From Macropodus opercularis (lineage: Eukaryota; Chordata; Actinopteri; Anabantiformes; Osphronemidae): a DNA stretch of 64,000 nucleotides. Under the pieces are notes generated by a model. The model saw only the letters and a program-made list of their open reading frames with translations. It did no database searches and was not told the origin of the DNA. The stretch spans positions 18,646,001 to 18,710,000 of the forward strand of contig CM061109.1 of assembly GCA_030770545.1 (NCBI GenBank). Direction: 5' to 3'. Of this stretch, positions 37,196-51,364 are shown one piece after another; positions within the stretch are counted from its first letter, which is position 1; every line of letters begins with the position of its first letter. The position numbers and the translations under genes were made by a program.

Positions 37196-40100
37196 CTACA
37201 GTAGGTAAAAACAGTATTAGCACACAAACTTCACATTATATTCCATATTCTGGAGAAGAAATCATTTATTTTTAACTCAAACGTGACTTTTTCTATAATG
37301 GCCAGGTGCTGAGTTGCAGTTACAGTGTTCGTATGTGTATCCAAGCAACAAGGCGAAGACTAAAGATCTTGACATTAAAGCAATAGAAACAATGACACAC
37401 TCCAGACCAGTGGGTGTGGTGACTCACCACAAAAAGTGAAATCACGATAAACGCATCAGAGAAATGACCAACAGCGAAAAGACTCAGCGAATCAAAAGTT
37501 ATACACGAAGATGAAAACACGCAACATTTGCTACTTACTGTGTAAATAAACAGTATTAGTGAAGAAGGATTTTGTTGATTTTGTCAAGACTCTCAGGCTC
37601 AAGGCTTCTAAGAATCTTCAATCAGTGCATCATGAGTGGACTTGGTCCAAATTGGACTTAATTTCATTCAGCCGGTTTGCATCATTTGATTTCGACTGCA
37701 TCCACATAGCATCTCAATTAGAGAAACTGTGAGTTAATCAAATTCAATATTGTGACTGATCTGCCTGTGAGCTCACTTAATTAAATTTATCTGTCAACCA
37801 AATTCATTTGCAAGATTAAATAAAAAGTGTTTTCTCTGTATCTGTGAGCTCAGAATCATCACAGGCTTAATACAACAGGACCTTTAGCCTGTCTCCCTGG
37901 GGACTGTAATTTACTGCAAGAGAGAGCGCTGTTAAGTTTGTTTTGCCGCTGACAAATTCTAGTAAATATACTGTGTCTGTGAAGTGGACTAGTTTTGGGA
38001 GTCATGCTGTCGGAGCAGTTGTTTTTGTGCCTGGGCACAACAAAAATGTACTGTATCATCTTGGCACAAACAAGAACAAACAAGAACACTCTTTGTTCTG
38101 TAATTAATATTTTAAGTCTTTTAGCTTTCATAAGGAAACGTTGAAATAATTTATTATTTTAGCTTCATGGGGTTTTACCTCTAATTGAAAAATATAAAAT
38201 AATTGCTTTATACTGTTGTTTTGTCTGACTGACTAATTCCTAAAACGTTTTTTTCGCCTTCCGTCTATTTGAACCCAACGCGTCTTGAAAACAGCTGCAC
38301 AGCTTCCTTAAAGATTCCTTTATTAATGACGTCTCTATTGCTCCTGATGTCAACATTTCCGTAACGCAGACCACAGCCAACAATGCGCTTACCTGCCGCC
38401 TGCTTGCGTTGCCAAAGTTTGATGCGTCTTATTTCTCAGTTCTGTCGAGCTCCATTGTTGCCCACAAAAACAATACAAGCATTGTCGCTGAGCCGAGCCG
38501 CAGCAGCGTCTGACATGGTTCTTCATTAGGATCATAAACAAGGGCACTGCAGTTTATTCTGAGTCAGTCTCCTCTGCCACCCTGCTGTCATGAACGAATA
38601 CAGTTTCCTCCTGTCTGAGTAGTACTGTGACGCCGATGCTTTATATTTTCTAAAACATGTAAATCTTCAGTAGACTCAAATCTCACAAAATTCTACTAGT
38701 GCTCAGTCTTTTTTGTTATTTGCTGACAGTAGAAGAAAAACGACGTGTGTCCAGTTTCATCTTTGAGCCCTCGGCCCAGTTAGTACACGGCCTTGATATA
38801 AAGCAACCTTTTAAAAGCTGACTGACCTTCTCTCATTGTTGCCTCTGTTACAGCCACTTTCTTGCCTTTCTATACTCTCTCGTCTGTCACAGGGAGTCTG
38901 ACCTTATTCTTTTTCAGTCTCTGACAATAGCCACTACAGCTGGCACTGCCTAGCTGCGCTTTCACCTACTCTTCTGGTAATAAATGAAACCACCTCAACA
39001 TAAAGTCCTGTGGAAACCTGGCAGCACCATTTTGTAAACTTTTGGAAACAAATGTCATGTCATGAAGTGCAATCAACATGAGCCGGGCAGAAAAATATAA
39101 ATGCCTCTTGAGGTAACATTTGGAGTGGATGACATTAACAGCTGCGGCTACGAAATGACCTTTAAAAGGGGAAATCCTACCAAACTACAGGTTTGGGAAC
39201 TTTTCTGAAATGTTGCCAATTCACATGCTGTGAATTTGTTCAATATCAGCGCCCAGCAGATTAGTGACGGTGGGGGTGTAAGAAGAGGAGGCTGATATCT
39301 GATGCAACAAGGTGAGAAATTAAACTAGAGGCCAACAAACATTTCAGCACGTGCTACAGTACGTTTTCCTTTGAGGAGCAATTCCGCATTTTGGCAAAAA
39401 CCAAGCGTGTGTTTCTGAATTTGGATTAGTTGTTTTCGTGTAGTGTTTTGCTTCTGGGATCTTGGGTGTTGTTAACAAAATATATATTTGGTGCAAAACC
39501 AGAGCTTCATAAATGTGGAAATGTGTAAACAAAGGCAGAGAATGAGGCTGCTAGCCAAACCAGGCTTTAAAAATGTGTATTCCTATTCAACTGAACTGCA
39601 AAGCCACTCATGGGCGACCGTGTAAATGATGCCGTTAGACAGAAAGCTCCAGGTACAGTGAACGAAAGCGGAACATATCAGCCCAATTTTCCAGACATTG
39701 TACCCATTTGTCAGTAAAATGTCCCAAAATTTACTATTTGCATTTTCTAACATTATCTCCCTCGACGCAGGTAGCCCTGCCCGTCACACCGAGGCCCCGC
39801 CCACAATAGTGCTACGTTCATGACCTATCGTCAAAAAGCCAGTAGCTAGACAAGCGCTGGTAGATCTACTTCATAAGGACCACGAGTTCATGTCCAGTAT
39901 CACGTAGTTTGATATTAAACAGCATTAACGAGTAAACATTTCTGCAGGGACTGACTCTATTCCTACTAGATACAGTTATGTTCCACACTCTCGGGTTCCT
40001 CATTTACATGATCTGCAGTATCAAATCACTTCGGAAGACATCTTTGCCTGCAGTGATAAAGTTTTTTAATAAAATTACTGATATAAATTATTTATCCTAA

Positions 40101-41778
40101 CCTCTGCTAATGTGAAAACATTATCAGCTGACATGTTCTATTATACGTAGTAAAGGTTCTCACCATTGACTGGAAGCTTTGAAGTCGCCACCGTTTACCA
40201 CAAGCGCTGCTAAAGCTACGGGCTGGTTGACGTGTCCCAGTCTCCCCGCCTCCCCGCCTCCGTCATCCCTCTCTTTTACTCTTTACCGTGATAACCGACT
40301 CTCCCACGTTAATCATTAGATCCACTGTGGTTGGCTCTGCGTGAACCCTTGCCTGTGAAAAACATGACACCTCGTCACAGACACGTGGACCTGAGTCCTA
40401 ATGTTTTAGCAGCTAGCATAGAGTCTAGCTGACTGACTAATTAAGGGATTTAAATGTGGTTTTTACTCGGTTGTGTTAAGGCAGAGTTAATGCCTCCCAG
40501 CCAACTGTATAATTGTATGGCGGGTGGGGCTGGGCTTTTAGAGCCGCGCTGGACCGGCTACCTTCCCCTGACCCGCAGCCATTACCCTCCAGAGCTTTTT
40601 TTGGTTTCCACTCTATGTATCTCTGTAGCTGCCACGTGTTCTTAATAAGCTTGCTTGTTTTTCCTGGCTTCGCTTTCTTGCTACTGGTTATAACCTTTTA
40701 CCTACACGAGAAGAACGAGTCACCTCAATGACTCCATGCAAGTCAGCGCAACAATAGGCGGTTAAATTACAGCAGTAAAGGTGATTCATCTCTAAATAAC
40801 TTTTGCCTTGGAGAGAGTGGTAAGCTGTTAGTACAGCCACAAAAACACTAGTGAAAACAATTTGCCTCATCACTGGATATGACCAGCGAAGAGGAAATGT
40901 CCCTGACCCAGCGACAGTCGGAGGAGAATCGCTCCACAACAGATGCTTGTGAGTCATTTATCTCACTTGCACTTTGACACAGAAGCCGTTATTGTCTGGC
41001 GTCTGCACAGAACAGCTCAAGCCTCTCACATCAAAGCAGCTGCACCAAATGACTCGTAAATGGAGCCATTTTAAAATCACGCTATGATTTATGAATATTA
41101 GTTCCATTGAAGAGCAGTTTCAAGGGTTCTGGGCTCCACTTTCTGCACAGCAAAAGCCCACGAAGGGAAACGAGGGGGAAATAAGACCAAAGAACCCACA
41201 TATTGAGCATTGCATGAAAGGGGTTCATTGTAGACTCGACTAACAAAGAAACCATTAACTACTTTATCTAAAAGGGTTTTTTTCCCCACCATCTGTCACA
41301 TTTTCTATTTAATCGTGGCTCTATGGGATACTTTTTGAGTTTTACCTGTTGCCTATCTGCGAAAAACACATTTAAATTGCCTTGTCAGTGTCACGTCCAT
41401 CTAGTGAACGAAACAGAAAACGAAATCACTGCAGGCCACAAAATTATATACAGTTCCCATAAAAACACAGAGGTTCACACTGTTACATGTTCTAATAATG
41501 ATTTAGCTAATTAACACCAGATAACATAACATAACTAGGTCTGATAACCAACCCCACGTGTTTACCTGCTGCCATGGAAAACTCAAAGGCCAACTGACTC
41601 CAGTTTAATTGTGCGGCTTGCACATAAACCATAGCAGAGGAGAAAACAGTATGACTTTCGTTTCTTCCACTAATCCACTTGAGCCCCAGTGATTCATTGT
41701 AATAAGTAAAATGATTTAACCATCATTTCTGCAGCTGCAAAACAGCTGGAGGCAGTTTGAAGGGACACGAGGGAATAA
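37196..41778. other. 5' flank, no recognised gene
   Basis: Mostly AT-rich, with somewhat more GC-rich patches near 39.78-39.90 kb and 40.2-40.65 kb that lack recognised motifs. No exon or intact mobile element was recognised. Confidence 0.5.
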
Positions 41779-42018
41779 ACATTCAAAAACACCTTGGAAA
41801 CCATCAATCAATGGTTTGACTTGCTGGAAGGGAACTTTGAAACACTTATGAATTCACTTTACGTCCAGACAGAGAGAAATGTTCGCAGAGCAATCGATCC
41901 ACTGACCATGATCCCGGACAACTGCCTTAAAAAATTTCGAGAGGCGAAAACTTCACACAAAAGATCAATGACCTGGAAAAACATTTATGATGAAATAACA
42001 TCAAGAGAGTTGTGATAT
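41779..42018 (+). pseudogene. Possible transposase-derived relic frame (P-element/THAP9-like?), uncertain
   Basis: After a TAA (41776-41778) a 79-codon frame reads TFKNTLETINQWFDLLEGN, ERNVRRAIDPLTMIPDNC, LKKFREAKTSHKR and TWKNIYDEITSREL before TGA. The composition is protein-like. The INQWFDLL segment recalls the N-x-WFD motif of P-element/THAP9-type transposases, but that rests on memory of one short motif. The same frame upstream has two stops in a segment (AKQLEAV) that follows a good acceptor-like CATTTCTGCAG (to 41734), so any longer protein would be broken. No terminal inverted repeats were found. Confidence 0.25.
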
Positions 42019-45000
42019 GGTGTCTGCCAGCAGCGAAGAGTAAAGGCTGCTGTTACAAGCAGTCAACATGAGTTTCCTTCACTGGCTGACTGCTCACTTT
42101 CTGAACACCTCTGTGGAGGTGATCCTCAGACGTCACCCTCCCATTCTCCAGGACCTGCTACCAAACAGGTCGAGTGATGGATATTTGGTCGCGCTTTGTC
42201 ATAATCAACACTTGTTAATGGTCCCTGGCAGCGACAGCACTGCAGTTAAACCTCCAATAAACACAAATGTGTAATGGAGAGGAAGAAATACGTTCTGTGT
42301 AAAGATGAACACAAATTGAGCACTGCATGAACAGTACATTCAGCGGCGCCGTGAGCCAAGATCTTACTTGTCCAACTGGAGACTCGGGCCCGGTTCCAAT
42401 GCCTCCACCTCCCCCAACCCCTTTATATACTCGGAGACTTCGGCGCATGCTCCCGCTAAGTCCATGACACTTCAAAGCTGTCTCGCTGTGAAATCGACAG
42501 TGTTTGAAGGCTCTGAGGGCTTCGTCACAGACTTTTTGAGCCCTTCATGCACACGTTCCACAATTCTGCAGCTCTGCAGACTGCGCAGAAATGAAAAACC
42601 CACATGCATAATAATAACGAGAAATAAACAAAGCATGGAGCGAGTCAGCGACGTGGCTTTTAATTCGAATTTCACGTTTTGCTCACGAGCGCTTTGTACT
42701 GTAGTTGTTGATCTGTCCTCAGATTCTGACTTCATCCTGGTTCACCAACAGAAAGCAAACAATGAATAGTCCTCATTATCTAAAGACGTACGGCGTAAAA
42801 TCTCAAGCTCCAGACTTTTCTGTGCAAAGCTACGGCTCCCCAGGGAAATCTAGAACGTGCTGCACCTCACACCCTCCCGCACTTAACACACATACGTACA
42901 GTAATGTCACAGGTGACATTGGTTTAAATCTGCGAAGTTTTAGGGCCTAAGTGAGACTTTGGAGCTCGGTCTCATTCTGCTGTTGCACCCATTCAGGTCA
43001 CAGCTACAGTAAATCTATAAAAATCTTCAAATGTGCAGCTGGTGAAACAGACCTTGTAAACTTGCTTTAGACAGATGACAAGCATCTCGCTGCACCTGTC
43101 AGGCGAGAATAGAAGAGGAGAAAAATGTACAACACTTGAAGGACACTCTCAGACATGCAATTTACCCGTAATTGAACTACCTGAAAGGAAAAGAGGGTCT
43201 GAAGCCTACTTACCGACTATGAAAGTCAGCTCCTCGCCCTCAGTAATGCACCACTACTAAAGTGGCCCCACAGAGGCACACAGCCGAAGACGTGGATGAA
43301 AGAATGACCCAGATCTTTACTGGTTAAATGTCACCCTGCCAACACAGACACAGGGGACAGCACAAGCACATATCTGCAAATTAGCATTCATCCAGCATCA
43401 TTCAAGTGTGTGACAGACACCCCAGCACCAGTCTCGTGCTACATTGTCTGTTGATATCACTGCCACTCATTCATGCTATAAACTGACCAAAGGGATTAAC
43501 AATTGGCATAATCGTCCACTTAAGCTCTTTGTGGTAAGAGGTGAACGGTAAAGGTCACGGTGACATCACAGCCGACTTGTTTTTGTGTACGTGGCATCTC
43601 AGGACCACCTATTTCTAGTTTGCTGCCATTTCTTGAAATGTTGCTGTTCAACTGACCAACAGATGGGAAACGTGTCCAAACGCAGCAAACTTTAGCTTTG
43701 TGTTTCACAAACAAACGTTCTTTTGTGTGTGCAAAGAGTCCATTTGGTGGCTGCCACAAAAGCACATGCCTGAGCCTTTCTATGTGCGTTCCAACATGCC
43801 GCCGCTGTCTTTCTACAGGAAGGTAGTGATTTGATGACCCTGTCAGCGTCTTCTGCGGGCAGGGTGCGTCTTACGAGTGCTGCCTGTCATCCTGAAGTGG
43901 AGCTCAAACAAAGGTGGCAAAGCACTTGAAATCTTTACACAGGCCAAAGTTTATTTCACTTTGGAAATTGTGAAAAATTCCATCTGAAGATGCTCAAAGC
44001 CAGAGGTGATGTATTTCTTTTAGAAATAAAATGTGTTGCATGATTAACATAACAATTACCTAAAAGCTTCCTGAGGTGTGAGCGTGTCAGTGTCTCACCT
44101 TTTCCAGCCTTCGTGTATTCGAGTTACCACTGTGACTAGTAAAACTGATAAAAGTATATTATTACAATATATAATAGACAAAGACAGAGAGGAAAGAAAT
44201 ATCTGGCTTCAAAGGGAAATCTTAAAAGACTCACCTTGAGCACAACGCCGTTCTTTAAGTTACAGCGTTGAGAGCAAGGGGGAAGTTTAGGGACGCTGAA
44301 AGGCTCAGCTCGTAAACGTGGCTACTGTGTCTGAGCGCACAGGAAAAGAGGAACGTTCAGCAGCGGTTCAATTCCGTTGAATTAATGGCGAGGGCAGCGG
44401 TGAGTCTGCAGCAGATTGGTTGAGGATGAGTAAGAATATCAATAACGGAAGATTTTATCTAAAGATTATACTGAGTACTACACGTGATAGATGCGTGACT
44501 TTGTAAGTGAAACCTGCAGTTTAGATGTGATTATGATAGATTTGCCAAAACTATGAATCTGTGGTAATTCAAAAAGTGCAACCACAGAGGAGCCATGGAA
44601 GTCTGTCATGTCAGTGGAGTGATGAGTGCAGGGCTCCGCGCTTCAAACACAATCACCACCCGGCTGTAGTCATCAGTTACACATTTCCTCTTGGGCTCGT
44701 GCTACGTTGTTGAAATCCACTTTGCATCTCATCAAGTCATAAGAGCAACACTTCATTACACTTACTCAGTCTTATTGTTCTGCTTTTTTAAACAGGAAGA
44801 AAAGCAGCTGAAACCTGAAGCCTGAACAGTCACTGTGCAGAATGAAAGACACTGGAAGCGCAGCAGGTCCATTTACAGGACGCGCATCTTCACCTCATCA
44901 GGTGTCTATGAGCTACAGTGACTTTAACAAAATGACGACTGTGAGAAATAAGAGCAACATGTACAGTCAGTACTGCAACAAGCTATGTGGGTTTTAAAAA

Positions 45001-47049
45001 ACAAATTCTGCTGTGACGGGCTTTAACGTCCCTCCCTTGTGTGTGCGGTGGCCAGTAAACGTACGTACTCCAGGCAGCAATTAAACTCCTCTGAAACGTA
45101 CGTGGCATAACAAATGAATAGTCCATAAATCTAATCACTGGAAGACAGTGTTATTAGGCTGAAGGTTTGAACAGCGGTGAGGTTGAGGCTGCATGCTCTG
45201 ATGCTGTCGTGACAGCGACTGAAAAATTATCCAATGAAGTAAAGTGGAGCAAATTTCTCTCTGACTGAAGGAATTAAAGGTGGCCAAGTGTTGTGAAAAG
45301 GTTGGGCTTGACTAGGCTGCTCTAATTGCATAAGCCTTGGCCTTTCTCCAGGGGCCTCTCTCACTTTATAAATCATATGAATGTCTGTTTTAAACCGCAG
45401 CACTGCAGCCACTGGTTAGTTCTGCTGCAAGTCTTCCATCCTCACTTCTCCAATATTACTTTCCTTGCTACCTAATAATTCATAGCTTCCATCAATCCTG
45501 CAGGGCTGATAGCGTTGCACTCTTGATCGATTTGAAGGACGAGGCCACTGAATCATTATCATGAAACAAGCTTTTCTGAGCGGTAAACAAAGTTAAAGTT
45601 GTTCATGAGGAGGGCTCATAAAGGTAAAGAAGCACAGTGAACACAGCCATTCTTTGTTAGAAAATTGGCAGTGATGGCTATTAGTTCAGAGCCCTGAGGT
45701 TGACATTGGTCAGGGGAAGGGATGGGATGTCTCCTTTAATCAGCAGCCTCTTCACACGCCTTTCAGCGAGTGCCAGATCAATTTCACACTTCTCTTAGGA
45801 AGAAATTTTAAGCCTGTTTTTCTAACGATGAAAACACATTTCATCTGCAGAAGCCAAACAGGTTTAAAATGGGTTTCAGTGCAGTGATTGTTAAACTCAG
45901 CGAAGGCAAAAGACATCTAATCAGCTCTGTAAATGTGTCCCGACCAATAAATTGTTGTTCAAATAATAAAAACTCGACTAGTGCAATCTCCAGATGGGAA
46001 AAAGTCAAGGCCTGGAAGTGTTAGGACCGTTGTAAATCTGGGCCCGGCCATTCATCTTTCCATGATCCGTTTGACCAGCCGATACTCTATGAATCCAAAT
46101 AAGAGCTACGAGGGCCTGAGTAAACAGCGACCTTCACAGGTCACATTGCCTCTGCCGCTTAATTTCTCCTTTTCAATTTCCTCTTTGAAAACAACAACAA
46201 CAAATAAAAAACAAATACACTGCAGCACAGAAGAGCCAATAAAATCTGACGGCTGTGTGATATTACACACTAAGATTAACTGTTCCTTACTCATTGCATT
46301 GTGCGTTTACAAAAAACAATCTGTGACTCAGAAACTCTGCTCATGAATAATCCCGTACGGCTTCTGGTCCACACCATAAAGGAAAATGAAGCCTGGGTTC
46401 AGACTTTTCTCATCTACAGTGGTTTGTGACTGCATCCTCTCTGGAGCGCTCTTTCTAGAGCGTGGTAAATTGGTTTCACAAACCTTTGATTAGACAGTCC
46501 CCCCTACTTTCATTATGTTTGCTGTCGATGAGTGATTGCCCACATGCTGAGATAAAAGACTAGTCCGGGAACTAAGGCGATGAGGCGAATGGGACATGAT
46601 AATGAAATGAAATGAGGCATGAACATCGCGTGTTGCTGTTATCACTTAAGAACACAGAGGAAGGCTAAAGGAACCTGAGAGAGCCTGCCTGACTTTCACC
46701 ACCTCCATGGACCTTCTGTGCTCGCTCGCTGCTGGAGAGTTCATCTGTATTCTGAACACATTTCTGCATATTTTCATTCAAAGTCTCTGGAGACTGGAAG
46801 ACCAAAAGTGGGAAACGACCAGTCGAGCCTCAGTCCTGTGTCTATGCAAATGCAGCAGCATGGTTAACACTGTATACATTTAAATATCAGATGTGTTTGA
46901 TTGCCTCATGCTTTGTCAGGGCAAAGGGTTAAGAGAAGGCACAATTCAGCTCAATACTACAAAACCTAAACTTTATCTAAGAGTTTAAACTGTACTATAC
47001 TACAGTATTAGAACTGAGGATTTGTAGTCGGTGATTCTCCAAATAACAA
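42019..47049. other. 5' flank, no recognised gene
   Basis: Overlapping frames near 42.07-42.95 kb (to 133 codons) have no motif and conflict with each other on both strands. Nothing else was recognised. Confidence 0.5.
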
Positions 47050-47085
47050 CAAATCAATTTCAGTTCAGTTCTATTTATAGTAGAT
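47050..47085 (-). repeat. LINE-tail-like teleost repeat fragment, inverted
   Basis: AATCAATTTCAGTTCAGTTC followed by TATTTATAG resembles the reverse complement of the CTATATAAATAAAATTGAATTGAA tail seen in degenerate form at 16548 and 37125. Short and uncertain. Confidence 0.4.
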
Positions 47086-47109
47086 AGATCCACGTCACAC
47101 ACGTGGCTA

Positions 47110-47660
47110 CGTACCATGAGTCAGACACCAGAGTCCGTTCAAATTGGTCACCTCTATTAAACGGTAGAGCAGGAAACAGCAGGCACTGCATAGGCTTGGG
47201 CGAGAAGCGAAGCTGGCACAACAACCGTGGTCGGTAACAAGGAGACAGCAACACCGGGCACACAAACGTACGGGAAAGAGGCAAAAAGCAGAGTCCAAAA
47301 ACATGCAGGAGGGTCAAAACAACTGGCAGGCAGACAGGTGAGCACCAGAACGCTGGAGAGCCAGCACGACAGACAAACCAGCAGAGTGGAAGTGACCTGC
47401 TGTGTGGGGAGCTAATGAGGGAAGGGAAAGGAGTGGAGGTGATGGGCATGTGCGGCTGGGATCACTGCAGGGACGGTGGTAAGAGCCAGGTGGGAACAGA
47501 AGACGCAGCGAGAATGCGAATCAGCTGGGATGCACTTTTTTAGACATGTAGTTGAAGCAATGAAACACAAAAAGGCTAATGCATTGTGTTACTCCTATTA
47601 ATATTCATAGTCGTGACCCCAGTGGACCCTGCCCCTCGCTCCATGACAGATACCCCCCCG
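47110..47660. repeat. Candidate degenerate interspersed element
   Basis: This is a purine-rich, low-T stretch on the plus strand, with phrases such as CAGGCTTGGGCGAGAAGC, GGTCGGTAACAAGGAGACAG and an ending CCATGACAGATACCCCCCCG. They resemble non-coding parts of dispersed fish elements, but I cannot name the family or fix the ends. Both strands stay open over long frames because of the composition, not because of coding. Confidence 0.35.
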
Positions 47661-49130
47661 CGACGCGCACTAAGAAGACCAGTTAAGACAAAAGATAGGA
47701 AAACGGTCAACTCTACCGGGACACGGTTTAACTACGACTGGAGTTCAGTTGATTATTTATTTACGTTATTGCAGCCGCAGCTCGTTTAAGAGTCGACCAT
47801 CACAGGGAAGTTATTTTGAGAATGAAGAAGGCTTAGTGAAGAGATCATTAGCAGTGTTAAGCCAGCTGTAGTGAATGTAGCAGCCTTATCAGCAGGCAGG
47901 GAATGGATGACATTTTAGCATAATATTCAGAGCAGAACACTTTCAGGTCATCGCTAAGGTCCATCAGCCTGCAGAGGAAATAATATCGATCTAAAAATAT
48001 AGCAGCTCAAATAGACATAATGGAAAGATTCAACACATCACTGAGACAAAACCTACAGTGACTTTACAAGTCGTGCTTAGCCCCATCGATCCATTATAAC
48101 TAATAAAGGGATGGTAGGATAATTAGATGGACTTTATTTCACAACCTAAACCAGGACCCTGGTTTCTGCCATCGAGGTGGTGGATTAGACAAACCGCATT
48201 TTCCCAGGTGGGTTCTCCTGGAGAAGCCTATTTTCTCTGCTACGTACAAGCGAAGCTGTGTTTCTAATCGGCTTTTTACACGTATGTGTGAGTACATGTG
48301 TGGGCTGAAGGCTGCAAAGAGGAGCAGCTGAAACTGAACATCAGAGGCTTCCCACCTCTACAAGTCACCTTTTGCTGGGCATTTCTTTAATTCAGGCAGT
48401 TTGTGCTGTGAAAAGGGAAACTGTGTTTGTCTGCGTGTCTCTCTCACAGCTTTATCCATCAACTCACTGGCACCCAGAGAAAAACTAAATAAAAAATATC
48501 CAAATGTCACTTCGCAGTTGAAATATTTAAACCACGCTCCTAAAATAAGGCAGGCTTACAGGGAATCAGATTACTTACCTGCTGCATGTATATTTCAACC
48601 TCCAGTTACCTGAGAAACCTGCTGGTTACTTTTGTGCCCTCACTGAAACATGTTTAGTCTCAAGGTGTGAATTTAAAAAGGAGCTTTTCCAAGTGCACCT
48701 TGACCCACATATGCCAGATTTAGAGGCACATGCCTCTACAAAACCCAGCGCCATGTAATTATACTGACTTTCATTAGAGTAGAAAGCCATAAAATGCAGT
48801 CCGCTCAGTTTCTACGCAGCCGTCCAGCTGATGAGCCCTCACTCAGCTTTAAATCACGGTTATTTGACACGGTGGCAGTTTGAAGCATGTATTGCAATAA
48901 GACTGCACAGCTGGGGAGACTACTGACCATCAGCAGCATCACAGACATTAAAGTGCTGCTGTTGTTGCAGTACTATGAGCAGGACCTCAACCTGTACTTG
49001 GGAAATATGGGGACAGATGTCTCCAGTACACATTGTTTACATCTAATGATTTAAAAGTGCTAATGCAAATTAAAACCTTCTTACAGCTGCACTGAGCTAA
49101 AACTGCTGCAGATGGATTTCAATTCACTCC
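47661..49130. other. 5' flank, no recognised gene
   Basis: A short frame ending at 47789 (RFNYDWSSVDYLFTLLQPQ) looks slightly protein-like but has no recognisable domain. Otherwise nothing was found. Confidence 0.4.
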
Positions 49131-49300
49131 TTGGCCAGGCGCCTCTCTCCTCGTGTCTGTGTGGATTTCCTCCAGCTACTCTGATTTCCTCCCACATGCA
49201 GTTAGGTTAACCGGTGATACTAAATTGCCTCTAGGAGTGAATGGTCCTGTGATGGACTGGTCACATGTCCAGGACCCGTAACTGTCTCCTCATCTCCGGA
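49131..49300 (+). repeat. Fragment of a ubiquitous teleost dispersed repeat
   Basis: CGTGTCTGTGTGGATTTCCT, CTGATTTCCTCCCACATGC, GTTAGGTTAACCGGTGATAC and TAAATTGCCTCTAGGAGTG match in order a repeat seen across fish genomes (GTGTGGGTTTCCTCCGGG...GGTGACTCTAAATTGCC...GTGATGGACTGG). The copy is degenerate, and belongs to the same family as 51971-52247. Confidence 0.75.
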
Positions 49301-51364
49301 CGAGGAGGTGTTCACCTACACGTGTAGCATAGAAATCAACCGCTAACTGTAACCATGAGACGTATGGACATGTCTCCTTATTCCCTCCCAATACGTCGAA
49401 ACGTTGTCCTGCTGTCCTGACTGCGAGTACATAGGTGTCAGCTAATCCAACAGGGTGGGGCCGAAGCAGGCGGCCACTTATGAACTTCCTCGCCACAAAG
49501 AAACTCGACAAAGCCAACTGAGCGTGCAGACACACACAACGTAGTAGAAGTGTACCATTAGAACATGAAAATCACAATGACCCCTTCAGTTCTCTCCCTG
49601 CAGCCCTGACTCAACTCTGGGGAGTAGATGTCACCTGATAATTTAACATTTCAGCGCCTAGAGCTTTGCTACGCCTGTGTTTTGACAGGCCTGTGGCCAT
49701 GTGTGCCCACTGAACTTGGGCCCCTCTTTGTGGCTGTTGGGCCACTAAACTTCGTGTCCTGTACTTTGTCAAGAAAGTAGCCTTGATGATGCATAATGCT
49801 TGGAGTTGGTATGGCTGTGCTGTAAGCATGGGTGGGAGTGTTTCATACGACATGCTAATTATCTAACCCCCAAGCTACCTCCAAATGAATATTCATATAA
49901 AGTCTCACACCCACAGTCACCCACAATGTGTTCATAAGTCAAGGTTAGGCACCACTGCGCTGACAGATAAACGCTGCAGGGTAAGCCGTGATTTGTTGTT
50001 TGCTTCTAAAAATGTGGGGTTTTTTGTTTTAGAAAATTAAATGTTTGTTAAAATTCTCCATTTCCAACATATGTTTTAGTTGCATCCTGTTTTAGATGTG
50101 GATGAGCTGGATGTCTGTTGCGGATTTTATTCTTACCGTGTTTCTGATGATCTGCCTGATTCTACTGTATATGTGATTCAGGCAGTGATTTATGGCATCA
50201 CCTCCTTCTTTGAATAATAGCGCATCAAAAACTGCATTACTGTCCAACTAACCATAAGTATTGTAATCTAGTCCTTGAATAATTCCCCTTGATAATCAAT
50301 GGTGCAGAGATCCTTGTATGATTTATTATCAGCCAAAGTGACAACAGGAGTTAACAAAGCATGAACGCATGGAGGAACAAGGCTGCTGCCTCCACTTTGT
50401 TAAAAAAAAGACGACTGCAGTTTCACAGAATGAGTGTTAGGCTACTGGTCAAAGGTGGGAATGTTAAGTTTACATTATGTTTTGTGTTTGCTTTCATCAC
50501 TGTATTAAACACCTGAGCAGCTAACCCTGAAAGTTCCCCTGTGGGAATTTAACTGGCTTTAATCCACTTAGCCAGAGCCCAAGTTCAAATGTCAGAGAGA
50601 TGCCAAACCCACAGATGGCTGTAAAGAAGATTTATGACATCATTGTCATAAATCTATAACATCATCGGACAGGCAGCATCAGTCACCAGCTGCATCCTAT
50701 AAACAGTCCGGGATTGAATGCTGCGCACTTTGTGTTGAGCTCTGCCACTGATATGTCACTTGGGGTTATCAAGTGAGCACCTCTTGTCACAAATGTCACA
50801 CTGAACCGGGTCAGTGAACTCAACAGTGGTTTCAAGCATGAGGCAGGAGGGTAAGAGAACAATTTGTGGCTTAGTGGTGTCAGAGAGATAATACGATACC
50901 ATCTTCTATGTTGGCCTCCAGTTTTGCTGCTCCTTAAAGCTTAGCACTCGAGATGATTTTAAACTGGTTGGCAGCCTCACTGATAATATATTTATTAATT
51001 TATCATTTTTGCTACGACCATGAAAAGATAAAATAACATAATTCATATTATGTCAAAACGGTAGAACAACGTAAACGTTTTTGTTTTCTTTAACTGATAC
51101 TTTAGTTCTAATTCTGCACAAAGTTGTGACAAAGAAAGAAGAATCCAGGTGTTTAAAACTTTTAACCGTGTCAGCATGTAGGACGTAGGTGCAATAGGTG
51201 CTTTCTCTGTGCACTGTTTCTACTTTGTAAATGAGAAAACACCAGGTCGGCAACGGTGCGTGATAGTGATTTGTTTTCCGGCCCCTGGACTTGAGTGGTT
51301 TTTAAAGTTTTATGTAAGAAAGCCTAATAACTGCTTTGAGGAGCGGTGCCGGGGTAAAACAGAC
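49301..51364. other. 5' flank, no recognised gene
   Basis: AT-rich. It contains the perfect hairpin at 50628-50655, listed separately. No exon was recognised. Confidence 0.5.
50628..50655. repeat. Perfect 12-bp hairpin with 4-base loop
   Basis: AGATTTATGACA (50628-50639) and TGTCATAAATCT (50644-50655) are exact reverse complements around the loop TCAT. There is no T-tract beyond it. Confidence 0.95.
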
